From NCBI GenBank assembly GCA_003135855.1, contig PNBD01000030.1, positions 5,526 through 37,935 of the forward strand: a stretch of DNA of 32,410 bases, written 5' to 3'. Under the pieces are notes generated by a model. The model saw only the letters and a list, made by a program, of their open reading frames with translations, was not told where the DNA came from and did no database searches. The first letter of the stretch is position 1, and each line of letters starts with the position of its first letter. This document shows, one piece after another, positions 23,512-31,525 of this stretch. The position numbers were made by a program, and so were the translations under genes. The stretch comes from Deltaproteobacteria bacterium (GTDB taxonomy: Bacteria; Desulfobacterota; Binatia; Binatales; Binataceae).

Positions 23512-23584
23512 CGCATCGCGATCGCCGCGAAAAACGCATTCGCAGTCACTGTCGAAAAATCAAAACAATCCGTGAGCGTAGCGG

Positions 23585-24253
23585 CTAGTCGTCGAAGGCG
23601 GGTTCCTTTGGCGGCGAAGCTGGCGCGGGCGCGACCGGTTTTGAGGCTGGAGAAGATGCAGGTCTGGAAGGGGGCGCCACCTTTGGGACGGATTGCGGGA
23701 CAGCGGACACCACTGGCGGCATGATCGCGGCGGCCGCGGGAGTGGGTACGAATGTGGCAGTCGCGGGCGCGGCGGAAGGTGCAACAGCGACCGGGACAAC
23801 CGTATCGCGCACACTCATGAAGTGACGCCACACAAAATCGACGAGCAGGATCAGAACGACCACAGCCAGGATGCCGAGCGCGATGCGCCGCCCCGCGCCA
23901 CGACGTTTCGCGACCATCGTGAGCGGTCCCGAGATTCGCACCACGTTGCTTTCCGAGTGTTGAACGTCGCGGACGAAGCGCGCGGCAATCTCCTCGGGGT
24001 CGAGCCCGAGGAAGCTCGAGTATTTGCGCAGGAACGGCACCAGATAGAGCCGGTCCGAGATGAGATTGAAACTGTCGGTCTCGATCATCTTGACGTAGTG
24101 CAGGGGAACGTGAGCCTCCATCACGACCTGATCGCGTGTGAGGCCGCGACGCTCGCGGGCCTGGGTGAGGGATTGGCCCAGCGACTGATCGGATGCGGGC
24201 GGTGCGACGACCGGATTGGTCTCGGCCGTAGTGTCGGATTTCTTGCGAGCCAC
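23585..24253 (-). CDS. RodZ-like membrane-anchored HTH protein lacking the usual periplasmic domain
   Basis: The product has 222 residues. Residues ~24-95 form a Cro/C1-like helix-turn-helix of the RodZ type: L-G-Q-S-L-T-Q-A-R-E-R-R-G-L-T, then the H-V-P-L-H-Y-V-K-M-I-E block. One membrane helix follows (~124-142). The periplasmic part is a Pro/Ala/Ser-rich tail of about 75 residues without a recognisable DUF4115 domain. RodZ links MreB to the cell wall elongation machinery. The start is GTG 24253. It is convergent with the unknown exported protein. A role in cell shape is inferred. Confidence 0.78.
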   Translation of the reverse strand: MARKKSDTTAETNPVVAPPASDQSLGQSLTQARERRGLTRDQVVMEAHVPLHYVKMIETDSFNLISDRLYLVPFLRKYSSFLGLDPEEIAARFVRDVQHSESNVVRISGPLTMVAKRRGAGRRIALGILAVVVLILLVDFVWRHFMSVRDTVVPVAVAPSAAPATATFVPTPAAAAIMPPVVSAVPQSVPKVAPPSRPASSPASKPVAPAPASPPKEPAFDD

Positions 24254-24386
24254 CGCTATGAGATCTCTCGCGAGTTAGTAGTCTCTTCGTCGTGAAGCGA
24301 ATTCAGCAATTCAGGTTCGTCAGCCATCAGATGCCGTCTGTCAGAAGGTACCGTCGGATTGGAGGGATTCCAAGTACCCCCTCGAT

Positions 24387-26126
24387 TCACCGGCCGGATC
24401 GATCGAGGCAGGTAGATGCGGCGGGCGGCGGCGCGAGAGCTCCATTGTAGAGCGCGAGCTTCTTGCCCTCGCACCCGAGGACAACGGGCGTCGGGTTCAG
24501 CAATTCGCGCAACACGGGAATATCGCTAGCGTTGGCGATCAAGATCATGCACGCGCCCGAGCTCCAGATTTCACTTAGGCGCGCATCGGAGCCGACCAGG
24601 AAAGGCGATTTGACTGGCGTGCCGAGCGTGACTTCGGAGAGTTCACCCCAATAGACGACGCGCGTTTCGCGCCGATGCGTATAGAACGGCAGCGACTGGA
24701 TGTAGTGGCGATAAGACGCGAGCGTGCATTGGTTGTCATCAGCGCTGAGATAAGGCACGACCGCGCGCGCGAGGTTTCGATAGGTCGAGAGTGGCGCGGC
24801 GTCTTCGCGTGCACGCTCGGCGAGCGCGATCGTGGTAGCCATCGCAATCGCGAGCGCTGCGATGGCATACGGAGTGCGCGAAGGAATGCGAGCAATCGTG
24901 TACATCAGCAGAGCGCCGATCGCGATGACAGCCGCGATGAGCATCCAGTCGATCGCGAGCGCAGGATAGAGCGGATAAAGAGCCAGAGCGAGCGCGATCG
25001 CGGCAATCAGCGCGATCAAAATGTTAGCGATCGCGAAGTAGTTGAATAGGCGAATGCGATATTCGGACGCGGCGGACGTGAGGCGCGAGAGGCCGCAGCC
25101 CGCGAAAATTGCGAGAGGCGGCAAGGCCGGCAAAATGTAGGTCCCCAATTTGGAACGCGGTATCGAAAAGAAGACGAAGATCACGACGAACCAAATCGTG
25201 AGGAAGTGTGAATCGGAGCGAGCTGTAGCCGGCGAAGAATTGCTATCGGAAGTTTCAGGAATCGCGCGCATCGCGGACCAGCCGAGCGGCACGAAGAAAA
25301 TCCACGGCCAGAATCCGGCGATCACGATTGGAAAAAAAAACCAGAGGCCCCATCCGTGCTCCTGCGATGACAGGTAGCGCTGCAGGTGCTCGTGAATGAA
25401 AAAGAATCGGAGAAAACCGGGATTGCGCAACTCGGCCAGAATGAACCAGGGCGCAGCGATCGCAAAGTAGATGATTGCGCACCAGACCAGGGGCATCCTG
25501 GCGATTTCGCGGAGACGATGCTGGAACGCGAGCCAGATAAGGACGATCGAGCCGCCAAGGATCAGCGCGACCGGGCCTTTGGCGAGAGTGCCGAATGCGA
25601 GCATCGTGGCGGAGGTGAGAATCCAGGTCCGACTTGTTCGATCAGCGAACGAAGCACAGCGGGACGCGAAGTAAAACGCGCCGAGTGCCGCGGTGAGAAA
25701 AAAAGCGAGCGCGGGATCGAGCGTCGCGAAGCGTGCAAAGGCGAAGAAAAGTGGGGAGAGCATCAGAACGAGAGCGGCGAGAATGGCGGCGCTCGCACCA
25801 AGCATCGCGTCGGCAATCGCGGCGGTGAGGACGACTTGCCCGATGCTGAACATCGCAGAGGGCAAACGCACGGCGAATTCGGTGGGGCCGAAAAGATGGA
25901 TCGCGGCCGCCTCGCACCAATACACAAGCGGCGGCTTTTCGAAGTAGAGCTCGAAGTCATTACGAGGCGTGACGTAGTCGTGCGTCGCGACCATCTCGCG
26001 CGCGATCTCGGCGTAGCGTCCTTCGTCAGGCTCCCATAGCGCCGGCGCGCCGAGTCCGGGAAGATACAGCGCCGCTGCAACGAGAGCACACAGGATTAGA
26101 CGAGAGCGGGCGCTGGTTGCGAGCAT
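24387..26126 (-). CDS. arnT: ArnT-like lipid A aminoarabinose/glycosyl transferase (GT83 family)
   Basis: This 579-residue inner membrane glycosyltransferase has an N-terminal membrane helix, then the periplasmic W-E-P-D-E-G-R-Y-A-E-I-A-R-E-M loop (31-45) with the catalytic-type acidic pair. The Y-F-E-K-P-P-L-V-Y-W motif (61-70) and about 12 hydrophobic segments follow. A soluble C-terminal part of ~150 residues closes it. These are features of ArnT/PMT-2 enzymes that move sugars from undecaprenyl phosphate. The neighbouring ArnC-, ArnA- and ArnD-like genes, divergent by 68 bases, point to Ara4N as donor sugar. Other GT83 sugars cannot be excluded. Confidence 0.82.
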   Translation of the reverse strand: MLATSARSRLILCALVAAALYLPGLGAPALWEPDEGRYAEIAREMVATHDYVTPRNDFELYFEKPPLVYWCEAAAIHLFGPTEFAVRLPSAMFSIGQVVLTAAIADAMLGASAAILAALVLMLSPLFFAFARFATLDPALAFFLTAALGAFYFASRCASFADRTSRTWILTSATMLAFGTLAKGPVALILGGSIVLIWLAFQHRLREIARMPLVWCAIIYFAIAAPWFILAELRNPGFLRFFFIHEHLQRYLSSQEHGWGLWFFFPIVIAGFWPWIFFVPLGWSAMRAIPETSDSNSSPATARSDSHFLTIWFVVIFVFFSIPRSKLGTYILPALPPLAIFAGCGLSRLTSAASEYRIRLFNYFAIANILIALIAAIALALALYPLYPALAIDWMLIAAVIAIGALLMYTIARIPSRTPYAIAALAIAMATTIALAERAREDAAPLSTYRNLARAVVPYLSADDNQCTLASYRHYIQSLPFYTHRRETRVVYWGELSEVTLGTPVKSPFLVGSDARLSEIWSSGACMILIANASDIPVLRELLNPTPVVLGCEGKKLALYNGALAPPPAASTCLDRSGR

Positions 26127-26194
26127 AGTGTCGATGCAGTCTCGCGAGGTGAATCGGCGCCGTCAACGGGATGAGTCGGCTTTAAAATCGCGAA

Positions 26195-28267
26195 ATGGTC
26201 TGTAGAATGTACGGGTGCGGCGGCTCAAGGCAGATAGCCCCAAGCAGCGGCGGCCGCACACTTAGCTTGAGCTCCTCCGGCAAAATATCACCGATTCGTG
26301 GCACTTCACCGGCGTCATCGACGGAATCGCAACTCGTGTCGATCGTGGTGCCGGTATACAACGAGTCGGCGAATCTGGAGCGGCTTTGGTCGCGCCTGAA
26401 GCCGGTGCTCGACGGACTCAATCGCCCGTGGGAAACGGTTTTCATAGACGATGGCTCGACTGACGACTCGCTGCGAATCCTGCGCGAAATTTCCGCCAAC
26501 GAACAGGGTCGCGTCCGGGTGGTGGAACTCGCGCGCAATTTCGGGCAGCACTCGGCGATCCTGGCGGGCTTTCGACAGTCGCGCGGCGACGTAGTCGTCA
26601 CGCTCGATGCGGACCTGCAAAATCCTCCTGAAGAGGTTCCACGGCTGCTGGCAGCGATCGATGATGGCAATGACGTGGTTGGCGGATGGCGGGAAGAGCG
26701 CCACGATCACGCATATCGGAAATACGCATCGCGGTTGCACAACCGGCTGACGTCGCTGATCGTCGGCGTGCCGATGCACGATTACGGATGCATGCTGCGC
26801 GCGTATCGGCGGCATATTGTCGACACGGTCGTGGACTGCGATGAAAAGGCGTCGTTCGTGCCGGCGCTCGCCAATACTTTCGCCAAACGCGTCGCGGAAA
26901 TTCCCGTCGGTCACGAGGTGCGCGCGGGCGGGGAATCGAAGTACGACCTGTTCGGTCTGGCGAAGCTGAGCCTCAATCTGATCACCGGCTTCTCGCTGAT
27001 TCCGATCCAAGTGCTGAGTCTGACCGGCGTCGGGATATTCGTACTCGATGCGTTGTTCGCGATGATCCTGCTGGCGCATCGATTGATCTACGGGCCGCAG
27101 CAAGAAGGCGCGTTGTGGACATTGTTCGCCGTGCTGTTCTTTTTCGTCGGCGTGATTTTTCTGGCGCTCGGATTGATCGGCGAGTACGTGGGGCGAATTT
27201 ATATCGAGGTGCGCCGGCGGCCGACCTACATCGTGCGCGCGGTGCACGGCACCAGCGGGCGCAGCGCGAGCGCGGTGCAGTCAACGCCAATCGTGTCATT
27301 TGCCAGTTCGAACGGCGCCGCTGACGCGGCGGTAAAATCGGCCGCCTGTGTGCTGTTCGCGTATCACGAGATGGGCTACGAATGCATGAAGGCGCTGCTC
27401 GATATGGGCGCGCCGATTGCCGCCCTTTTTACTCATCGCGACGACCTGCATGAACAAATCTGGTGGAAGTCGTGCGCCGATCTGGCGGAGTCGCGCGGAA
27501 TTCCGGTGTACATGACAGACGACCTGGAGGGCGAGGCGGCGGCAAAGATCGCGGCAATCAAGCCGGCCGTCATTTATTCATTTTATTATCGGCACCTGAT
27601 TCCAGACAGCGTGCTGGACCTCGCGAGCATCGGTGCGTTCAATCTGCACGGCTCGCTCTTGCCGGCGTATCGGGGACGCGCTCCGGTGAACTGGATGCTG
27701 GTCAATGGTGAACGTGAGGCCGGTGTCACGCTGCATCATATGGTCGCGCGCGCCGATGCGGGCGATATCGTCGGGCAGCGCGAGGTCGCAATCGACGACA
27801 GCGACAACGCACTCACACTCTACCGGAAGTTGGCGCCGCTCGGTGTCGAATTGATAACCGAGATGCATCCGCGAATAGTCACTGGGACCGCGCCGCAACG
27901 AAAACAGGATATCTCGAAAGGTAGTTACTTCGGACGGCGGCAGCCGGAAGATGGGCGAATCGATTGGCGATGGCCGTCGCGCAGGATCTTCAACCTGGTT
28001 CGCGCAGTGACGCATCCTTATCCCGGTGCATTCTGTTTCGCGGACGGAAAAAAGCTGCTGGTATGGGACGCGAAAATTGCGGCTGAACACGGCAGTCGCG
28101 GCGAGCCGGGGCAGATACTCGGCGAGTCTCACGATGGCGCGATCGAAGTTGCGGCGGGCGAGGGCAGCATAAGCGTCAGAATCGCGCAGTTCGAGGGTAG
28201 CGCCGAAGGGCCGGCGCGCGCAGTGTTAGGTGGCGCGGCCAGCGATGGCAAGAAATTGTTCGAGTAG
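26195..28267 (+). CDS. Fusion of ArnC-like glycosyltransferase and ArnA-type formyltransferase
   Basis: The product has up to 690 residues. Residues ~46-350 are an ArnC/DPM-type GT2: I-V-V-P-V-Y-N-E-S, F-I-D-D-G-S-T-D (83-90), D-A-D-L-Q-N-P-P-E-E (138-147), then two membrane helices (~265-292, 305-332). After a Ser/Ala-rich linker (~350-383), residues ~384-690 are a formyltransferase like the N-terminal half of ArnA. F-N-L-H-G-S-L-L-P and R-A-D-A-G-D-I-V supply the Asn483, His485 and Asp521 triad. The two domains would formylate UDP-Ara4N and pass Ara4FN to undecaprenyl phosphate. The first ~45 residues are unlike ArnC, so GTG 26336 is a possible later start. A TAAAAT box lies at 26183-26188. 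Confidence 0.88.
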   Translation: MVCRMYGCGGSRQIAPSSGGRTLSLSSSGKISPIRGTSPASSTESQLVSIVVPVYNESANLERLWSRLKPVLDGLNRPWETVFIDDGSTDDSLRILREISANEQGRVRVVELARNFGQHSAILAGFRQSRGDVVVTLDADLQNPPEEVPRLLAAIDDGNDVVGGWREERHDHAYRKYASRLHNRLTSLIVGVPMHDYGCMLRAYRRHIVDTVVDCDEKASFVPALANTFAKRVAEIPVGHEVRAGGESKYDLFGLAKLSLNLITGFSLIPIQVLSLTGVGIFVLDALFAMILLAHRLIYGPQQEGALWTLFAVLFFFVGVIFLALGLIGEYVGRIYIEVRRRPTYIVRAVHGTSGRSASAVQSTPIVSFASSNGAADAAVKSAACVLFAYHEMGYECMKALLDMGAPIAALFTHRDDLHEQIWWKSCADLAESRGIPVYMTDDLEGEAAAKIAAIKPAVIYSFYYRHLIPDSVLDLASIGAFNLHGSLLPAYRGRAPVNWMLVNGEREAGVTLHHMVARADAGDIVGQREVAIDDSDNALTLYRKLAPLGVELITEMHPRIVTGTAPQRKQDISKGSYFGRRQPEDGRIDWRWPSRRIFNLVRAVTHPYPGAFCFADGKKLLVWDAKIAAEHGSRGEPGQILGESHDGAIEVAAGEGSISVRIAQFEGSAEGPARAVLGGAASDGKKLFE

Positions 28268-28279
28268 CGCGGAGGTCGC

Positions 28280-29245
28280 ATGCGGATTCTGATAACCGGC
28301 GGCGCGGGATTTCTCGGCTCACATCTTTCGGACGCGTTTATCGCGCGCGGCGACGAAGTCTTCGTGCTTGATACGGGATCGATCGGGAAGGTGCGCCACC
28401 TTTTGAACAATCCGCGCTTCCACTACGTGCGCGACTCGGTGTTCAATGTCGAGTTGGTCGACGGTCTGATCGCGAAAGCGGATCTGGTCTACCACTTAGC
28501 GGCAGTAGTTGGCGTCGAGCACTACGTCGCCGATCCCTATCAGACGCTCAACGTCAATGTGAACGGGACGCAGAACGTGCTGAAAGCGGCGTACAAATAC
28601 AACAAGCGCGTCGTGTTCAGCTCGACCTCGGAAGTGTACGGCAGGAATCCCAAGGTTCCGTGGCGCGAAGATGACGATCGCGTGCTGGGCGCGACCAGTA
28701 TCGACCGGTGGTGCTACTCGACCTCGAAGGCGGTCGGCGAGCATTTTTGTTTTGCGTACCACAAGCTCGGGATGCCGGTGACGGTGGTTCGCTATTTCAA
28801 CGCGTACGGTCCGCGCCTCGACAAGGTGGACGTGGGACGCCTGTTCACGATTTTCATGGGGCAGTTGCTGCGCGGCGCCGATCTCACGGTCGTGGGTGAC
28901 GGCAAGCAGACGCGCTGCTTCACCTACGTGAGCGACGCGATCGAGGCGACGGTGCAGGCGGGAATCAATCCTGCGGCCGACGGCGAAGCAATCAACATAG
29001 GCGTCGATGTCGAAACGACCGTGCTCGAATTTGCCGAGTTGATGCTCGAGCTGTTTGGACCGACGAAATCGCGGATAACATTTGTCACCCAGGAAGAAGT
29101 GTACGGTAACAGCTATGAGGACATCCCCCGGCGCGTACCCGACAATACGAAAATGCGCAAGCTGCTGGGCGTCACGCCCAAGGTGAATCTCCACGACGGC
29201 GTGAAGATCTCGATGGACTGGTTCCGTACAGAGATGGCGAAGTAA
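28280..29245 (+). CDS. NAD-dependent epimerase/decarboxylase, ArnA C-terminal type
   Basis: The 321-residue extended SDR protein has the T-G-G-A-G-F-L-G nucleotide loop (6-13), S-S-T-S-E-V-Y-G (114-121), and the Y-x-x-x-K pair at Tyr146 and Lys150 within R-W-C-Y-S-T-S-K. F-N-A-Y-G-P-R-L-D and G-K-Q-T-R-C-F-T-Y follow. The S-E-V-Y-G and R-W-x-Y-S-x-S-K combination is shared with the UDP-glucuronate decarboxylase half of ArnA and with UXS enzymes. GGAGGT precedes ATG 28280 by three bases. Position between the ArnC-formyltransferase fusion and arnD argues for the ArnA role. Other NDP-sugar activities are possible. Confidence 0.85.
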   Translation: MRILITGGAGFLGSHLSDAFIARGDEVFVLDTGSIGKVRHLLNNPRFHYVRDSVFNVELVDGLIAKADLVYHLAAVVGVEHYVADPYQTLNVNVNGTQNVLKAAYKYNKRVVFSSTSEVYGRNPKVPWREDDDRVLGATSIDRWCYSTSKAVGEHFCFAYHKLGMPVTVVRYFNAYGPRLDKVDVGRLFTIFMGQLLRGADLTVVGDGKQTRCFTYVSDAIEATVQAGINPAADGEAINIGVDVETTVLEFAELMLELFGPTKSRITFVTQEEVYGNSYEDIPRRVPDNTKMRKLLGVTPKVNLHDGVKISMDWFRTEMAK

Positions 29246-29287
29246 GCGCGAATCACCCGCGGCGCGCGGTCGCGGCAATACTCTTTC

Positions 29288-30217
29288 GTGGAAATAGCAC
29301 TCAAGATTGACGTCGATACCCATCAGGGTCTCGAGCAAGGTGTGCCGCGCCTGGCAGACATGCTCGAGCACGAAGGCGTCGCCGCCAGCTTCTATATCGC
29401 GATGGGTCCCGACAATTCCGGCCGCGCGATTTTGCGCGTGTTCCGCAATCGCGGCTTCGTCGGCAAGATGTTTCGCACCAAGGCCGTGTCGATGTACGGG
29501 ATGCGCACGATACTTTCGGGCACGATCCTGCCGTCGCGACCGATCGCACTGTCGTTCCCCGCGACGATTCGAGAACTAAAAGCGCGCGGTTTCGAGGTTG
29601 GGGTGCATGGTTACGACCACGTGCGCTGGCAGGATCATCTGGATGAAATAGGTGAGCGCGGCGTGCGCGACGAACTGGGCGACGCTTTCGAGGCATACCG
29701 GGCGATACTGGGCGAGCCGTCGAAGAGCTTCGCGGCGCCGGGCTGGCGCACCAATGCCGCGGCGATGATCGCGCTCGACGAACAGCATCTTGATTATCGG
29801 AGTGACACGCGCGGGGGCGCGCCGTATCGATGCGCCGTCAACGGTCAAATTCTGGCGACCCCCGAGATACCGACCACGATGCCGACGTTGGATGAAGTGA
29901 TGGGTCGGGCCGAGCCGAGCGGCGCGGCGGCGATCCGGGATTTCTATGTCGGCCAGTGCCGGCCCGACGCGCTGAACGTGCACACGATCCACGCGGAGAC
30001 CGAAGGGATGAGCCAGCTCGTAAATTTCACCGCGCTGATTCGCGCGCTCAAGGAGCGCGGCGCGATATTTGTGCAACTTCGCGAGATCGCATCGCGCTTG
30101 AATCGCGCGGAGCTGCCGATATGCGAAGTGATTCGAACGACGCTGCCTGGCAGGGCGGGATGGATCTCGGCGCAAGGCCCCGCGACCCGAGCCGCCGATG
30201 TTACGGGCGACAAGTAG
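29288..30217 (+). CDS. arnD: 4-deoxy-4-formamido-L-arabinose-phosphoundecaprenol deformylase
   Basis: The 309-residue NodB-fold deacetylase is close to ArnD throughout. It has L-K-I-D-V-D-T (5-11) with metal-binding acidic residues, E-Q-G-V-P-R-L, M-G-P-D-N-S-G-R, and a G-V-H-G-Y-D-H metal-site histidine motif. A-P-G-W-R-T-N, S-D-T-R-G-G-A-P and T-I-H-A-E-T-E-G complete the match. The enzyme removes the formyl group from undecaprenyl-phosphate-Ara4FN before flipping. The start is GTG 29288, which reproduces the short ArnD N-terminus. It ends the plus-strand arn series. Confidence 0.9.
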   Translation: MEIALKIDVDTHQGLEQGVPRLADMLEHEGVAASFYIAMGPDNSGRAILRVFRNRGFVGKMFRTKAVSMYGMRTILSGTILPSRPIALSFPATIRELKARGFEVGVHGYDHVRWQDHLDEIGERGVRDELGDAFEAYRAILGEPSKSFAAPGWRTNAAAMIALDEQHLDYRSDTRGGAPYRCAVNGQILATPEIPTTMPTLDEVMGRAEPSGAAAIRDFYVGQCRPDALNVHTIHAETEGMSQLVNFTALIRALKERGAIFVQLREIASRLNRAELPICEVIRTTLPGRAGWISAQGPATRAADVTGDK

Positions 30218-30244
30218 CTCGGCAAATCGCGGGGTTTTTGGTCG

Positions 30245-30273
30245 CTGACGAAATTGGCGATCTGTGTTATATC
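30245..30273 (+). promoter_or_regulatory. Candidate promoter of the beta-lactamase-fold gene
   Basis: CTGACG (30245-30250) and TATATC (30268-30273) each match 4/6 of the sigma70 boxes with an ideal 17-base spacer. Transcription would start near 30280, which supports ATG 30311 over the upstream in-frame codon at 30254. Confidence 0.35.
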
Positions 30274-30310
30274 CCGGAAACGTCAAAACCGCCCGAGGGA
30301 GAATCTTGCG

Positions 30311-31501
30311 ATGCCCGACCAGAAGCATTTTGCTGAAAGCCCGCGTGAAGTTGGTCTCGATCCGGAAAAGGTCGAGGCGCTTTTCGTTCGTGCCGAGCGC
30401 GAAGTAAAGGAAGGGCTGCTACCCTCCACGCAGATCGCGATCGCGCGCAACGGAAAAATCGGCGCGATGCGCACGGTCGGGCGCGCAGTGCAGGGCGGGA
30501 CTGAACGGCCTGCGACCAATCAAACGCTCTACACGATTTTCTCGTGCACCAAGGCGATCATGTCGGCGGCGTCGTGGATCCTGATGGGCGAAGGCAAGCT
30601 CAGTTCGAGCGAAAAAGTCGCCGACATCGTTCCGGAGTTCGGCACCAACGGCAAGGAAGGCATCACGGTCGAGCAGGTCCTGCTGCACGTCGGCGGATTT
30701 CCCAACGCGCCGTATCCGCAGACTGAGTGGCTGGACAAAGCGAAGCGGCTCGAGCGGTTTTCGAAATGGCGGCTGGAATGGCCGGTCGGGAGCAAGTTCG
30801 AATACCATCCGACGTCCGGATTCTGGGTAATCGCGGAGATCATCGAGCGGCGGACAGGCAAGGATTTTCGCCAGTTCGTTTACGATCGAATTTCGACACC
30901 GCTCGGCTTGCCCGAACTGCGCGTCGGTCTGCCGAAGGAACATCATGGGCGCGTGGCGGAATTGTGCTACGTCGGCGATCCGCTAACGAACGAAGAACGC
31001 AAGAAGATGGGGTTTCCCGAACTGCCAGAAACGGAAGTGACGGAGGAAGCGATCCTCGGCTTCAATCAACCGCTGGTGAAGGAAGCAGGCGTTCCCGGCG
31101 GCGGCGGAATCATGACGGCCGGCGACCTCGCGCTCTTCTACCAGGGGCTGTTGCACAATCGCAGTGTCGATGGCGCGCCGATCATGAAGCCGGAAGCGCT
31201 CCAGGAAGGGCTGGGGGTGCGATCGGGCGATTACAAGGATCCGGTGTTCGGCGTCAAAGTGAATCGCGCGCTGGGAGTAGTCGTCGCGGGCGGCGACGGC
31301 CTCGCGAACTATCGCGGCTTCGGCAAAACCAACTCGCCGTACGCGTTCGGGCATGGCGGCGCGGGCGGTCAAATCGGATGGGCTGATCCGGCGACTGGAA
31401 TTTCGATCGGATACTGCACCAACGGCTTCGATCGCAACGATGTCCGGCAAGGACGCCGCGGCGTGGCGCTCTCAAGCCTCGCGGCAGTCTGCGAAGCGTA
31501 A
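30311..31501 (+). CDS. Serine beta-lactamase-fold hydrolase (class C-like / EstB-like)
   Basis: The 396-residue product from ATG 30311 (GAGGGAGA upstream) has the S-C-T-K nucleophile motif (Ser78-Lys81), a Tyr motif E-Y-H-P-T-S-G near residue 165, and H-G-G-A-G-G near the C-terminus. This is the S-x-x-K / Y / H-G-G arrangement of class C beta-lactamase relatives and family VIII esterases. The Tyr motif is Y-H-P instead of Y-x-N. No signal peptide is seen, so a cytoplasmic esterase or amidase is more likely than a drug-degrading beta-lactamase. The substrate is unknown. Confidence 0.85.
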   Translation: MPDQKHFAESPREVGLDPEKVEALFVRAEREVKEGLLPSTQIAIARNGKIGAMRTVGRAVQGGTERPATNQTLYTIFSCTKAIMSAASWILMGEGKLSSSEKVADIVPEFGTNGKEGITVEQVLLHVGGFPNAPYPQTEWLDKAKRLERFSKWRLEWPVGSKFEYHPTSGFWVIAEIIERRTGKDFRQFVYDRISTPLGLPELRVGLPKEHHGRVAELCYVGDPLTNEERKKMGFPELPETEVTEEAILGFNQPLVKEAGVPGGGGIMTAGDLALFYQGLLHNRSVDGAPIMKPEALQEGLGVRSGDYKDPVFGVKVNRALGVVVAGGDGLANYRGFGKTNSPYAFGHGGAGGQIGWADPATGISIGYCTNGFDRNDVRQGRRGVALSSLAAVCEA

Positions 31502-31525
31502 GCGCGCGCTTCAGGGGCGCCGGCG

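Noticed and set aside
24256-24327. A 23-codon minus-strand frame just upstream of the rodZ-like gene
   Set aside because: It has no family signal and no conserved feature beyond its spacing, so it is probably chance.
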